From positions 2,046,001 to 2,110,000 of the forward strand of contig NZ_CP013854.1 in assembly GCF_001698125.1 (NCBI RefSeq): DNA of 64,000 bases. Direction: 5' to 3'. The first letter of the stretch is position 1; each line of letters opens with the position of its first letter. The position numbers were made by a program, and so were the translations under genes. The DNA comes from Pseudonocardia sp. HH130630-07. GTDB lineage: Bacteria; Actinomycetota; Actinomycetes; Mycobacteriales; Pseudonocardiaceae. The notes beneath the pieces were generated by a model. That model did no database searches. It was not told where the DNA came from and worked only from the letters and a program-made list of their open reading frames with translations. Shown in pieces: positions 8,662 to 17,468 of this stretch.

Positions 8662-9609
8662 CTACAGCACGAAGCCCGCGGGGAACGGATCCGAGGGGTC
8701 GAGCATGTGCTGCGCGGTGCCGGTGATCCAGGCGCGTCCGGTGAATGTGGGCAGCACCGCGGTCCGCCCGCCGACTTCGGTGCTACCGACGAGACGCCCG
8801 GTGAACGACGTGCCGATTATCGACTCGTTGACGATGTCGGTGTGCAGGTCCAATGCACCTCTGGCGTGCAGCTGGGCCATCCGCGCGCTTGTGCCGGTCC
8901 CGCCCGGCGATCGGTCCACCCAGCCGGGGTGGATTGCCAGCGCGTGCCGCGAGTGGTGTGCGGTGGAGCCGGGTGCGGCGAGGTAGACGTGATGGCAGCC
9001 GGAGATCTCGGGCTGCTCGGGGTGTTGTGGGCGCGCCTGCTCGTTGATCGCCGACATGATCGACAGGCTGGCGTCGACCATCTGCTGTGTGGCCTTGCGT
9101 TCGAATGGCAGGCCGAGCGCATCGAGTTCGACGATTGCGTAGAAGTTGCCGCCGTAGGCGATGTCGACCTCGATCGGCCCGACGCCCTCGATGTCGATGC
9201 GCTGGTCGAGGACGTGGGAGTAGGAGGCGACGTTTTCGATCGTCACTCCCTCCGCCCGCCCGTCGCGGACCCGGACCTCGGCTACCACCAAGCCGACCGG
9301 TGAGTCGAGGCGCACCGTGGTGATCGGCTCGGTCACGGGGACCATGCCAGTCTCCACCAGGACGGTCGCGGTCGCGATCGTGCCGGCCCCACACATCGGC
9401 AGGGCCCCGGTGACCTCAATGAAGAGCACACCCCAGTCGGCGTCGGGGCGGGTCGGTGGCTGCAAGATGGCTCCGGACATCGATCCGTGTCCCCGCGGTT
9501 CGCACATGAGGAAAGTACGCAGGTCGTCGGAGTTCTCGATGAACCATCGGCGCCGCTCGGCCATGGTCGCCCCTGGGAAGACCCCGACTCCCCCGGTCAC
9601 GACACGCAC
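8662..9609 (-). CDS. Proline racemase / hydroxyproline epimerase family protein, N-terminus lost, altered active site
   Basis: The product (315 residues from GTG 9609) keeps most of the fold: RVVTGGVGV, GAILQPPTRPDADWG, AYGGNFYAIVELD, DRSP-GTGTSARMA and TSFTGR. Family enzymes interconvert or dehydrate prolines using two catalytic residues. Here the first is C73 within LPMCGAGTIA, where a His usually follows the CG. The second, normally Cys or Thr after DRSP, is Gly236. Upstream of the GTG the conserved frame continues as TVESHAEGLAVRVV but meets TGA at 9649-9651 without any start codon, so the natural N-terminus is gone. It is probably inactive or decaying; a different chemistry is possible. 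Confidence 0.7.
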   Translation of the reverse strand: MRVVTGGVGVFPGATMAERRRWFIENSDDLRTFLMCEPRGHGSMSGAILQPPTRPDADWGVLFIEVTGALPMCGAGTIATATVLVETGMVPVTEPITTVRLDSPVGLVVAEVRVRDGRAEGVTIENVASYSHVLDQRIDIEGVGPIEVDIAYGGNFYAIVELDALGLPFERKATQQMVDASLSIMSAINEQARPQHPEQPEISGCHHVYLAAPGSTAHHSRHALAIHPGWVDRSPGGTGTSARMAQLHARGALDLHTDIVNESIIGTSFTGRLVGSTEVGGRTAVLPTFTGRAWITGTAQHMLDPSDPFPAGFVL

Positions 9610-9956
9610 CGCTAGGCCCTCGGCGTGCGACTCGACAGTGAGGTGTTCTCAGTAGTGGTGGTCCCCCCCCCGAGACCGCTGATCGTCGCGCTCGTCGATC
9701 AGGTGCGGGCTGCTGGTCATGTCGTCGCCGCAGGCCCACTGGTGCCGCAGAACGCCGAGTTACCGGCCGGTTCGCTGGCCGCCGGGGTTCCGACGACGGT
9801 GCGCCGAACGGTCGCACCGGACGAGCGCGACCACACCGCGGACAACGCGGCCGACTACCGCGGGCTCGCCGGTCTGCACCGCACCGCGGGCCACACCCGC
9901 GTTTACCCCCTGTGGGATTGCCGGTGGATGTCGGTGGCTGGTGAGACTGTGGTCTC
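9610..9956. other. 347-bp gap next to the truncated racemase gene
   Basis: It contains a run of nine C at 9663-9671 and a plus-strand frame (about 9625 onward) that I cannot relate to any family. The missing start of the racemase-like gene should have been at its left edge. The left boundary of the mobile element may fall here, but no copy of the tRNA-Arg end is visible. Confidence 0.4.
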
Positions 9957-10382
9957 GTGGGTGTACCGGTGGAGCAGATCGAGCGGATCCCAGCGGGCAA
10001 TCTGCGGGTGCCCCGCGCGGAGTTCGCCGCGGTCTGGGCCGCGGCGCAGTGCCGCACCCGGGAGCAGGGCGAACGCGGCATCCAGGACTGGTACGCCGCC
10101 GGGGTGGTGACGACGTGCCGGTGGCTGGCCGGGGCGTCGCACCGTACGTCGTGGGGGCTGGTGCAGCCTGCGGCGGCGCCGGTCACCCAGTCCCGAGAGA
10201 CGGCCTACGAGGAGCTGATCGAGGCCGAGTGCCTGGCGGTCGAGCTGGTCTCGCTGCGTCAGCCGGATCTGGTCGCGGATCGTCCGGGGTGGCGGGAGGG
10301 GATCCGGGCGACGTTGTGGTGGGCCTGGCGGGGTGAGGGGCCTCCGCCCCTGGACGTGCCCCGCCAGGCCGGCACAGGCTGA
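9957..10382 (+). CDS. Conserved actinobacterial protein of unknown function
   Basis: A 141-residue soluble protein from GTG 9957. Segments such as IPAGNLRVPRAEFAAVWAAAQ, WYAAGVVTTCRWLAG, AYEELIEAECLAVE and RPDLVADRPGW match, from memory, uncharacterised proteins of Pseudonocardiaceae. No enzymatic or DNA-binding motif is evident. It lies tail to tail with the relaxase gene (10 bp between stops) and probably belongs to the mobile element. It could equally be the chromosomal gene flanking it. Confidence 0.65.
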   Translation: MGVPVEQIERIPAGNLRVPRAEFAAVWAAAQCRTREQGERGIQDWYAAGVVTTCRWLAGASHRTSWGLVQPAAAPVTQSRETAYEELIEAECLAVELVSLRQPDLVADRPGWREGIRATLWWAWRGEGPPPLDVPRQAGTG

Positions 10383-10392
10383 TCTTCTCCGG

Positions 10393-13300
10393 CTACCAGC
10401 CGTTGCTGTACTCGTCGACCGGCGCGTCCGCGACGTCGTTCTCGACCGCGGCCGCCTGGTCGTCGGTGTGCCAGCGGTTGAGTTCCTCGGCGCGGGCAAG
10501 GTCGTCGCCGGTGTCGCGGTAGCGGATCTCGTCCAGGACCCGGCCGGCGTGGTCGAGGTGCCCCGTCGTCTCGGCGGCGTCGGGCACGCGGACGACGTCC
10601 TCGCGACCAGGGCGGGGCTCGCGCTCGACCTGCTCGCGGACGTCGTCCCACCCGATCCCCGCCGCAGCGTCCTCCCGGACCTGGCCCGCGTCGTCGAGGT
10701 CGTCGTCCACGGCGAGGTCGGCCTCGGTGATCTCCCGGTGGGCGTCCTCCTCGGCCATGGCGGCGTCGTGGGCGGTCTTCCATTCGGCGGCGGTGACCTG
10801 CTGGTCGGGGTTGTCGTCGGCGTCGCGGGCGGACAGCTCGGCCTTGGACAGTTCGGCCTGGACCCGGGTCTGGGCGGTGTGGGCGAGCCAGGTGGCGCGG
10901 GCGTCGTCGATCTGCTGGAGCTGTGCGGCGCGGGCGTCGAGCACGGCGGCCAGAGCGGTGGCCTGGGTGGCTTGGTCGAGGATCCGTTGCCGTTGGGCGG
11001 GGTCGGTGATCGCGTCGGCTTCGGCGCGGCGCAGGGCTGCGGTCTGCTGGTGGGTGGCGGCGGTCTGGCGGGTTCCGGCGAGTTCGTTCGCGACGTAGCG
11101 GGGTGCGGCGGCGAGTTCGCGTTCGTAGGCGCGGACGCGGGCGCGGAGCTGGCCGTTGGACAGCTCCAGGTGTTCGCGGTCGATCTCGGGGCGGCCGAGG
11201 GTCCGCCAGGCTGCGCGGTAGGCGGCGAACTCCTCGACCTGCCCGGGCTTGGGCGCCGGCCCGAGAATGTCACCGTCGTCGTTGGTGTGGCCGCGCATCT
11301 CGCGGTAGGCGGCGACTCGGCCGACCGCGGCGCACCACTCGTCGCGCTGGTCGGCCTCGGCCGGGCAGTTCCCGAACGCCGTGGTGGCCCAGGCGGGGGG
11401 CTCGGTGGCGGCGTCGCGGCCGAGGGCCGCGGCGCGGGTGGCGGCGGCGCGGGCCAGGGCGGTGAGGTAGTCGCTCCACTCGGTGTTGGCGGTGCGGGGT
11501 GTCCACTGCGTCCAGGTGTCGCCGACGGGGTCGAAGCGGTGGGTGTCGCGGATGCGGGAGTAGAGCACGTTGGTGAGGTTGCGGGAGCCGGTGAGCGGCC
11601 CGCGGTCGACCGCGTCGCCGAGGACTGTCTGGGGGTCGAGGCCGGCCAGCTCGGCGCGGCGCAGCACGCGGGTCAGGGAGGCGGCGCCGTCCTCGGCGGC
11701 GATCCGGGCCCGCTGCTCTCCGGTGAGGCGGCCACCCGCGACGAGTTGGTCGAGGTGGTCGCGGGTGCGTTCGGTCGCGGCGAGGTGGGCGGCGTCGGCG
11801 AGCAGCTCGGCGGCGGTGCGGGTGCTGGCGGCGTGCTCGGCGGACTCGGTCGCGACCGCCAGAGCGGAGCGCGACTGCGTGATCTCGGCGGTGTCGAGGA
11901 TGGCGGCGAGCGTGGCGACGGGGTCGCGGTGCAGTTCGTGGCGGTGGGTGCCGTCGGCGGGGTCGTCGGGGGCGGTGCGGGTGGTGACGTGCGCGGTGTT
12001 GGTCGCGCGGCCGCGGGACATGCCAACGTAGAGGGCTGGAGCGCCGGTGTTCGGGGTGATCACCGAATGGGTGGTGTCGACGGTGGCGCCCTGGGCGGCG
12101 TGGACGGTGGTGGCGTAGCCGAGGGCCAGGTCCTCGGTGACGTAGAAGGCGGGCAGCACGAGCCGCTGCCCACCCGTCCCCTCGACCGTCCTGCCGGAAG
12201 CGGGGTCGGTGAGGGCGGTGGTGTCGGTGGTGACCTCGATCGAGCCGTCGTCGCGGACGGCGGTGACGCGGTAGGTCTCGCGGTTGATCGGTCCGCGGCG
12301 GTTGCCGTGCAGCCCGGCGAGGTGCCAGGCGTTGCGGCGGGCCTGGACCAGGTCCCCGACTCCGGCGACGACACCTTGACGGCCCAACCAGACGCCGTTC
12401 TCGGTGACGCGTCCGAGTCGGACCAGCTCGGTGCGCAGGGCCGCCGAGAGGCGGGCGGCCTGGTCGTTGGTGTCGACCAGCAGCAGCGAGTGCTGTCCGT
12501 CGAGGGTGTCGGCCAACCATCCGCGTGCGGCGGAGGCTTCGGCGTCGTCGCGGGTGCCGGAGTCGAGGATGCGGCCGTGCTGGTGGTAGGTGCGCAGCAC
12601 GCTCTCGTCCCCGGCGCGCAGCCGCAGAGAGGCGTCGCGTTCCCATGCGGAGGTGAAGCGGCGGGCGTCGGCCAGTTCGTAGGACGATCCGGCGGTGGCG
12701 AGCAGGTCCATCGCCCCGCCCGCGCCGATGGCGGCGAGCTGGCGGTGGTCCCCGACCAGCAGCAGCTTCGCCCCGACGCGGTCGGCGTGGGTGTGGATCG
12801 TGGCGAGGGCGGCGGTGTCGGTCATCGCGGACTCGTCGACCACCAGCAGGTCCCCCTCACGCAGCCGCCACGCCTCGTCCTCGCTCCGGGATGCGCCGGG
12901 GCCCTGGAGGCGGTCCTGGGTGGCGAGCCAGGCGGCGACGTTGCGCGCGGTCAGCCCCTCGCCGGTGAGGACCTCGGTCGCCATCTGGCTCGTCGCCAGC
13001 CCGAACACCCGACCGGCCCGCGACGGCTGTCCCGGGTCGTGGTCGTTCAGGGTGGGGTCGGTCCAGGCCCGGGCGAGGGTGCCGACGACGAAGGACTTCC
13101 CGGTCCCGGCCGGGCCGACGAGGGTCTCGACCCGGGCGCCGGAAGTGAGGATCCCGCGCACGGCGGCGGCCTGGTCGGCGCCCAGCTCGACGCCCTCGGC
13201 CCGCAGCCGCTCCAGGAACCGGCCGGCCGCCGGGCGCGACAACGCGGCGCCGTCGCGTGAGGTGGTCGCGGCGAGCAGGAACCGCTCGGTGTGGACCTGC

Positions 13301-14793
13301 TCCGGCGTCGCATACAGCGCCCCACCCGGGGCCTGATAGGCGGACTGGCCGTTCGCCAGGCGCAGCCCGTCGGGCAGCACCTCGGTGGCGGGCTTGGCGG
13401 TCTCCATCGTCACCGCGTGCTCCAGTGCGGCGTCGGTGAGCTGATCCAACAGGGCTGCGACCTCGGCCCCGTCGGAGACGCCGAGGTAGTCGGGCAGGGC
13501 GGCGTTGACCGCCCGGGTGAGGTCGGCGGTCGTCCAGAACGTCTTGCGGTTCCGGACGTCCTCCAGCGCGAGTTCGATCACCGCCTGCGGGGTGAACGCC
13601 ATCGGCTCCACACCCTCGCGGCGGGCGGCGAGGACGGCGTCGGCGATCCCGGCCAGCCCGCCCTCGATGTCCGCGCGCAGCCGCAGGTCGATCCGCGACA
13701 GCATGTCGTCACGGTCCTCCCCGTGGTGGGACTTCGCGGCACGGGTGACCAGGGTCGCCTGCTGGGTCAGCCGCTCGTACTCATAGCCGTTCGGGGCGCG
13801 CCCATAGCGGGCCTCGAACGCCTCCACCAGCTCCGCCGCCTTCGCGGTCACCGCGTGACGGCGGGTGGAGATCAGCGACATCGCCTGCGCCGGGATCCCG
13901 ACCACCTCGCGGGCCTTCCCGTCCGGGCGCATCGCCAGCAGCACCCCGATCGTCTCGATCAGCCGCTCCTCGGTCGTGCGCTCCCCCACCGCCGCCGCAC
14001 CCGGGCGCCACCGGTGGACCGCCCGCGAATCCAGCGTCCGCCAGGTCCCGTCCGGGCACTCGACCCGGTTCAGGATCGTGTTGTGGATGTGCAGCTGCGG
14101 GTCCCGGTCCCGGGAGTCGTGCTGGAAGAACGACGCCACGGTGAACGCGTGCGCGTCCACCCACCGCCCCGCCGCGCCGCCGTGGTGCCCGACCCGCGAA
14201 TAGCCGGCCTTGTCCTCCAGGTAGGCCAGCGCAGCGTTGTTACCCGCCCAGATCGCGTCCTCCACCGCCTGCCGGAACTCCCCCCACGCGTTGGCGGTGG
14301 CCTCGTCCCCGGCCTGGCGGGCGGCGACCTCGCGGGCCTCGAACGCCGTGTGCAGCAGCGTCACCGACTTCTGCACGCTGAACGTGGCGTCCAGGAACGC
14401 GACGTTGTGCCGGGCCGCCTTGCCCGCTTCGGTCCGGAGCTCGGCGCGGCGTTCCGCCGCCGCGTCCGGCTGCCGTTCCAACGCCGCCGCGTACAGGTCG
14501 TCCTCGGACAGGTACTTGCGTCCGGTGTGTCCCAGCGTCGGGACGCTGTCCCACCGGGACGGATCCCGGAACCCTGCGTCCCGCGGGTCGAGGAACCGCT
14601 CGTAGAGGGCTCGCATGTCCTGGGCGTCGACCAGCCCGGCCAGGCCCAGGCGCTCAGCCCCCGCCCCCCACCAGCGCCCTGGCGGCTCCCCGTCGGCGAC
14701 CGCGCCGGTGTAGTAGTTCTCCCGCCCGGTCGCGACCTCCTTCAACAGGTACTCCGGGCTGTAGCCGTTGACGACCTTCAGCACCCCGACCAC
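10393..14793 (-). CDS. MobF-family conjugative relaxase-helicase (TraA/TrwC type)
   Basis: A 1466-residue protein that would nick the transfer origin and unwind DNA during conjugation. The N-terminal relaxase domain shows the tyrosine pair Y27-Y28 (ENYYTG) and a metal-binding His triad (H225, then H235 and H237 in PQLHIHN). A superfamily-1 helicase follows, with Walker A at 559-567 (VGPAGTGKS), Walker B D653-E654 (VVDESAM) and LLVGDHRQL after it. The C-terminal 450 residues are Ala/Arg-rich and divergent. The GTG start at 14793 is uncertain by a few codons; GTG 14784 also fits. It ends the minus-strand transfer operon after a 223-bp gap. Confidence 0.93.
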   Translation of the reverse strand: MVGVLKVVNGYSPEYLLKEVATGRENYYTGAVADGEPPGRWWGAGAERLGLAGLVDAQDMRALYERFLDPRDAGFRDPSRWDSVPTLGHTGRKYLSEDDLYAAALERQPDAAAERRAELRTEAGKAARHNVAFLDATFSVQKSVTLLHTAFEAREVAARQAGDEATANAWGEFRQAVEDAIWAGNNAALAYLEDKAGYSRVGHHGGAAGRWVDAHAFTVASFFQHDSRDRDPQLHIHNTILNRVECPDGTWRTLDSRAVHRWRPGAAAVGERTTEERLIETIGVLLAMRPDGKAREVVGIPAQAMSLISTRRHAVTAKAAELVEAFEARYGRAPNGYEYERLTQQATLVTRAAKSHHGEDRDDMLSRIDLRLRADIEGGLAGIADAVLAARREGVEPMAFTPQAVIELALEDVRNRKTFWTTADLTRAVNAALPDYLGVSDGAEVAALLDQLTDAALEHAVTMETAKPATEVLPDGLRLANGQSAYQAPGGALYATPEQVHTERFLLAATTSRDGAALSRPAAGRFLERLRAEGVELGADQAAAVRGILTSGARVETLVGPAGTGKSFVVGTLARAWTDPTLNDHDPGQPSRAGRVFGLATSQMATEVLTGEGLTARNVAAWLATQDRLQGPGASRSEDEAWRLREGDLLVVDESAMTDTAALATIHTHADRVGAKLLLVGDHRQLAAIGAGGAMDLLATAGSSYELADARRFTSAWERDASLRLRAGDESVLRTYHQHGRILDSGTRDDAEASAARGWLADTLDGQHSLLLVDTNDQAARLSAALRTELVRLGRVTENGVWLGRQGVVAGVGDLVQARRNAWHLAGLHGNRRGPINRETYRVTAVRDDGSIEVTTDTTALTDPASGRTVEGTGGQRLVLPAFYVTEDLALGYATTVHAAQGATVDTTHSVITPNTGAPALYVGMSRGRATNTAHVTTRTAPDDPADGTHRHELHRDPVATLAAILDTAEITQSRSALAVATESAEHAASTRTAAELLADAAHLAATERTRDHLDQLVAGGRLTGEQRARIAAEDGAASLTRVLRRAELAGLDPQTVLGDAVDRGPLTGSRNLTNVLYSRIRDTHRFDPVGDTWTQWTPRTANTEWSDYLTALARAAATRAAALGRDAATEPPAWATTAFGNCPAEADQRDEWCAAVGRVAAYREMRGHTNDDGDILGPAPKPGQVEEFAAYRAAWRTLGRPEIDREHLELSNGQLRARVRAYERELAAAPRYVANELAGTRQTAATHQQTAALRRAEADAITDPAQRQRILDQATQATALAAVLDARAAQLQQIDDARATWLAHTAQTRVQAELSKAELSARDADDNPDQQVTAAEWKTAHDAAMAEEDAHREITEADLAVDDDLDDAGQVREDAAAGIGWDDVREQVEREPRPGREDVVRVPDAAETTGHLDHAGRVLDEIRYRDTGDDLARAEELNRWHTDDQAAAVENDVADAPVDEYSNGW

Positions 14794-14847
14794 CCCGAAA
14801 CGATCATGAAACCGACAGCGTGAAGATCAACTCGGTGGGTGGGGTTC

Positions 14848-14872
14848 GCTGTCCGGCCGGAGGCCGGACAGC
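14848..14872. other. Perfect hairpin upstream of the relaxase gene (oriT or terminator candidate)
   Basis: Arms gctgtccggcc and ggccggacagc (11 bp, perfect) with loop gga lie 55 bp upstream of the relaxase start, in the only sizeable gap (14794-15016) of this part of the operon. Transfer origins of MobF systems usually sit beside the relaxase gene and carry such repeats. A transcription attenuator is the alternative, as no T-run follows. No nic site can be named from sequence alone. Confidence 0.4.
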
Positions 14873-15016
14873 ACCAGCAGATCGTGATGCCAAGGTGTGC
14901 TGCCTTTGATCTTGGGGTGCTTTTGCTCTGTTCGGTGTAGTCGCTCTCGGTTCTGGTGTTCTGCTCGGTCGCGGTGGTGCTGGTGCTGGTCTCGTGGCTG
15001 GTCGTGCTGCTCGGGC

Positions 15017-15922
15017 TCATCGGGTGGTCCTGTTCTGGGGCTCGTCGGGGACGAGGTGCAGGGCGTTCGAGGTCTGCGGTGGGGTGTCGCGGAGTTGCTG
15101 GAGTGCTCGGGCGGCGGTGCCTCGGCCGACGTGGGCGAGGTCTTCCAGCTCCCGGACGGTGGGGAGGGCGCCGTGGTGCTGGCGGTGGGTGAGGGCGGTG
15201 GTGCGGGCGCGCTCCTGCGCGCCCGCACCCGACCCGCCCGTCCCACCGGCCGTCGACGGCGCGGGCCGGTCCGGGCGGACGGCCGGGCGCGGGGCCGGGT
15301 GGGACACCGGCCGCGGCGGGCCCGGGATGACCGGACCGTCCAGCGCAGGTGGGACACCCGACCCGCGTCCCACCGTGTCCGGGCGTTCCATCGCTGTCCG
15401 GCCGGACGCTGGGACGGTGATGGTCGCCGGAACCGGCGGCCGTGCCGGGCCGTCGGGCTCGGGCCGGACCCGGCTGTTCGCGGGCTCGTCGGTGGGCGTC
15501 TCGGCCAGGAGGTAGAGCAGGTGCGCGACGACCGCGGCGGCGATCGCGGGCCACGCCCCGACCCCAAACCGCAGTCCGGCGCTAACCTCCAGCTCCCCGC
15601 CGGCGGTGACCGTGTCCGAGGCGAGGTAGACCGCCTGCGCCAGCCCCGACAGACCGGCCGAGACGACCACCACGCTCCAGGCGTAGCGAGCCGCCGACCC
15701 CGACAACCGCGCCGTGGCCGCGTAGGCGACCAGGGCGAGGCCGTCGGTGATCAGCGGTTAGATCCACGCCACCCCGACCGGCACCCGGGCGGCCACGGCG
15801 ACCTCGAACAGGCCGTGCGCCGTGGCGACCGCGGCGCCTATGGCGACGGCGAGGCCCGGGAGCCACACCGCGGCCCGGCCCCACCGCCCCGCACCGCTAC
15901 TGCCGCTGCTGGTGGTGGTCAT
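15017..15922 (-). pseudogene. DUF2637 (SpdB-like) membrane protein gene with an in-frame stop
   Basis: The frame begins at ATG 15922, overlapping the DUF4913 stop as ATGA, and codes a first membrane segment (residues about 17-36), ending in VAWI at codon 54. Codon 55 is TAA (15758-15760). The same frame then continues without a break as PLITDGLALVAYAATARLSG, further hydrophobic segments and a C-terminal winged-helix-like part (VRELEDLAHVGRGTAARALQQL) to 15017. Family members read WI-Y-PLITDGLAL at this point, so a single TAC-to-TAA change explains the stop. DUF2637 proteins accompany actinobacterial transfer genes and may help plasmid spreading. This copy is probably non-functional unless read through. 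Confidence 0.85.
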
Positions 15923-16578
15923 CCGAGCGCACCCCCAATCGGGCTCGCGGCTGGGGCGGGCTCGGGTGGGGCCTGGTCGCGGTGCTGCGCCCACCACCCG
16001 GTGATCGCGGGCGTGTGCTCCAGCCCGGGCACCGGCACCGGCGCCCCGCCCGGGGCCGACCAGCCGGGGCGGGTCTGGTGGGCCTCGATCGAGCACGACC
16101 CCGCGCTCTTGCGGATCCGGGCGGTCACGCCGGGGCGCTGGCGGTCGTGCCAGTCCCCCGCCGCGGCGACCGAGGCGTCGGGGCCCTGGTAGGCGGCGAG
16201 CCAGGCGTGCATCAACCAGAGGAGTTCCTCGACGACGTCGGGGTGCCACAGCCAGCACTCCGGCAGGACCGACGCCCCGTCGGGGTAGCGCAGGAACACC
16301 GCGCCGAGCCATGCGGTCAGCTCGTCGACCAGCCTGGCGACCTCGCCGGGGTCGGTGGGAGCGAGCAGCCACGACGGCGCCGGCGGCTTGGCCTTCCTGC
16401 CGATGACGCTCTTCAACGTGTCCGCGGTTCGTACTGCCATCTCGTCGAGCCGGTCCACCCGGGCGGTGAGCGGGTCCAGGCCGTCGACCCGGCGGCGCAG
16501 CACGTCGACCTCCCGGGCCAGACCGGCCACGACGACCTCGGCCCCGGCACCCTCGGGGGTCTGCGGGGGTGGGGGCAT
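15919..16578 (-). CDS. DUF4913 domain protein of actinobacterial conjugative elements
   Basis: A 219-residue protein. Residues 1-50 form a short coiled-coil-like helix (VDVLRRRVDGL). The DUF4913 region follows, with FLRYPDG, LPECWLWHPDVVEELLWLMHAW and AGDWHDRQRPGV. Its role is unknown, but it recurs beside coupling-protein genes on actinobacterial plasmids. ATG 16578 shares its G with the last base-triplet overlap of the upstream stop (TGATG), and its own TGA overlaps the next ATG (ATGA), so it is translated in a coupled chain. Confidence 0.8.
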   Translation of the reverse strand: MPPPPQTPEGAGAEVVVAGLAREVDVLRRRVDGLDPLTARVDRLDEMAVRTADTLKSVIGRKAKPPAPSWLLAPTDPGEVARLVDELTAWLGAVFLRYPDGASVLPECWLWHPDVVEELLWLMHAWLAAYQGPDASVAAAGDWHDRQRPGVTARIRKSAGSCSIEAHQTRPGWSAPGGAPVPVPGLEHTPAITGWWAQHRDQAPPEPAPAASPIGGALG

Positions 16579-17468
16579 CACCGCTCCCACCCCGCCCCGT
16601 CCACGTCCGCCGCGGGGGCCCGCCCCTCGGGCGGCTCGTCGGCTGCCTCGGCGTAGTCGACTGCGTCGGCCTGGGTCTGACGGACCAGCTCGCAGACCCG
16701 TGCCATCTCGTCCTCGGTCAGCGGCCGGACCCCACCCTCGACCGCGTGGTCGGGGGTGAACCACAGCCCGCCCGCGAACGAGCCGGGGCCCTCGTCGAGC
16801 ACCCGGTCCCGGTCACTGCGCTCGTCGGTGCCCACCTCCGCACACGGGTGGCCATCCTCGGGGGTGTTCACGCGGTCCTCCTCGTCGTTGTCCTGGTGCT
16901 CGGTGGTGGCGGGTCCGTGGTCGGGGCGCCGGTCGGTGCGGTGATCGAGCGCGGCGGCCTCGGCCGTCGCTTCGACGGCCAGGACGCGGGCGTCGTGCGC
17001 TGCGGTGGCCTCGCGGTGCGACCGCTCCCGCCCTTCACGGGCGACGGTCACCAGTCGGGGTTGCGGATCACAGGCAGTGGTGTTGGTCAGCTCGTCGAGG
17101 CCGACCTGGTGGGCGCGGTAGCCCCACATCTCCACGTCGGAGTGCAGCCCGGCCAGCCGGGCCCGCTCGGTGATCGCCGACGTCCCACGCGCCTGACGAA
17201 TCGCCGCGATCGTGGTGGCGTCGGCCCGGGCGCGGGCGGCAGCGACAGTCTCGCCGTGGGTGAAGTCGACCCAGCCGAAGCGGGCGCGGGCGTCGTCGAG
17301 ATCGAACTCGTCAAGCCGCCACCCCGACGACGGCCGACCGTGCACACCGGTGGCGTCGCGCAGGTAGGAGGCGATGACCTGCTCAGCGTCGGCCCGCCCG
17401 CCCGGCAGCTCGGCCGCGAAGCGATCGACCGCCTGGGCCGGGGTCCACAGCTCGTAGCGGTCGCTCAT
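16578..17468 (-). CDS. Hypothetical transfer-operon protein
   Basis: A 296-residue hydrophilic protein from ATG 17468, which overlaps the coupling-protein stop (ATGA). I do not recognise a domain. The N-terminal half (YELWTPAQAVDRFAAEL, WVDFTHGETVAAARARADA, SAITERARLAGLHSDVEMWG) looks helical and could bind DNA or the coupling protein; the C-terminal half is acidic and of low complexity. Position between the coupling protein and DUF4913 suggests an accessory transfer role; that is inference only. Confidence 0.7.
   Translation of the reverse strand: MSDRYELWTPAQAVDRFAAELPGGRADAEQVIASYLRDATGVHGRPSSGWRLDEFDLDDARARFGWVDFTHGETVAAARARADATTIAAIRQARGTSAITERARLAGLHSDVEMWGYRAHQVGLDELTNTTACDPQPRLVTVAREGRERSHREATAAHDARVLAVEATAEAAALDHRTDRRPDHGPATTEHQDNDEEDRVNTPEDGHPCAEVGTDERSDRDRVLDEGPGSFAGGLWFTPDHAVEGGVRPLTEDEMARVCELVRQTQADAVDYAEAADEPPEGRAPAADVDGAGWER

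Noticed and set aside
9600..9956. Left attachment site of the tRNA-Arg element
   Set aside because: I looked for a copy of the tRNA 3' half (around the TTCGAAT loop and ccttctgatccgtag) here and in the gaps at 582-811, 1757-1876 and 7190-7671, and saw none.
10333..13260. Very long open frame (975 codons) on the plus strand opposite the relaxase
   Set aside because: Composition-driven shadow: its translation is Gly/Val/Arg-rich without domains, while the opposite strand has a complete MobF relaxase with all motifs.
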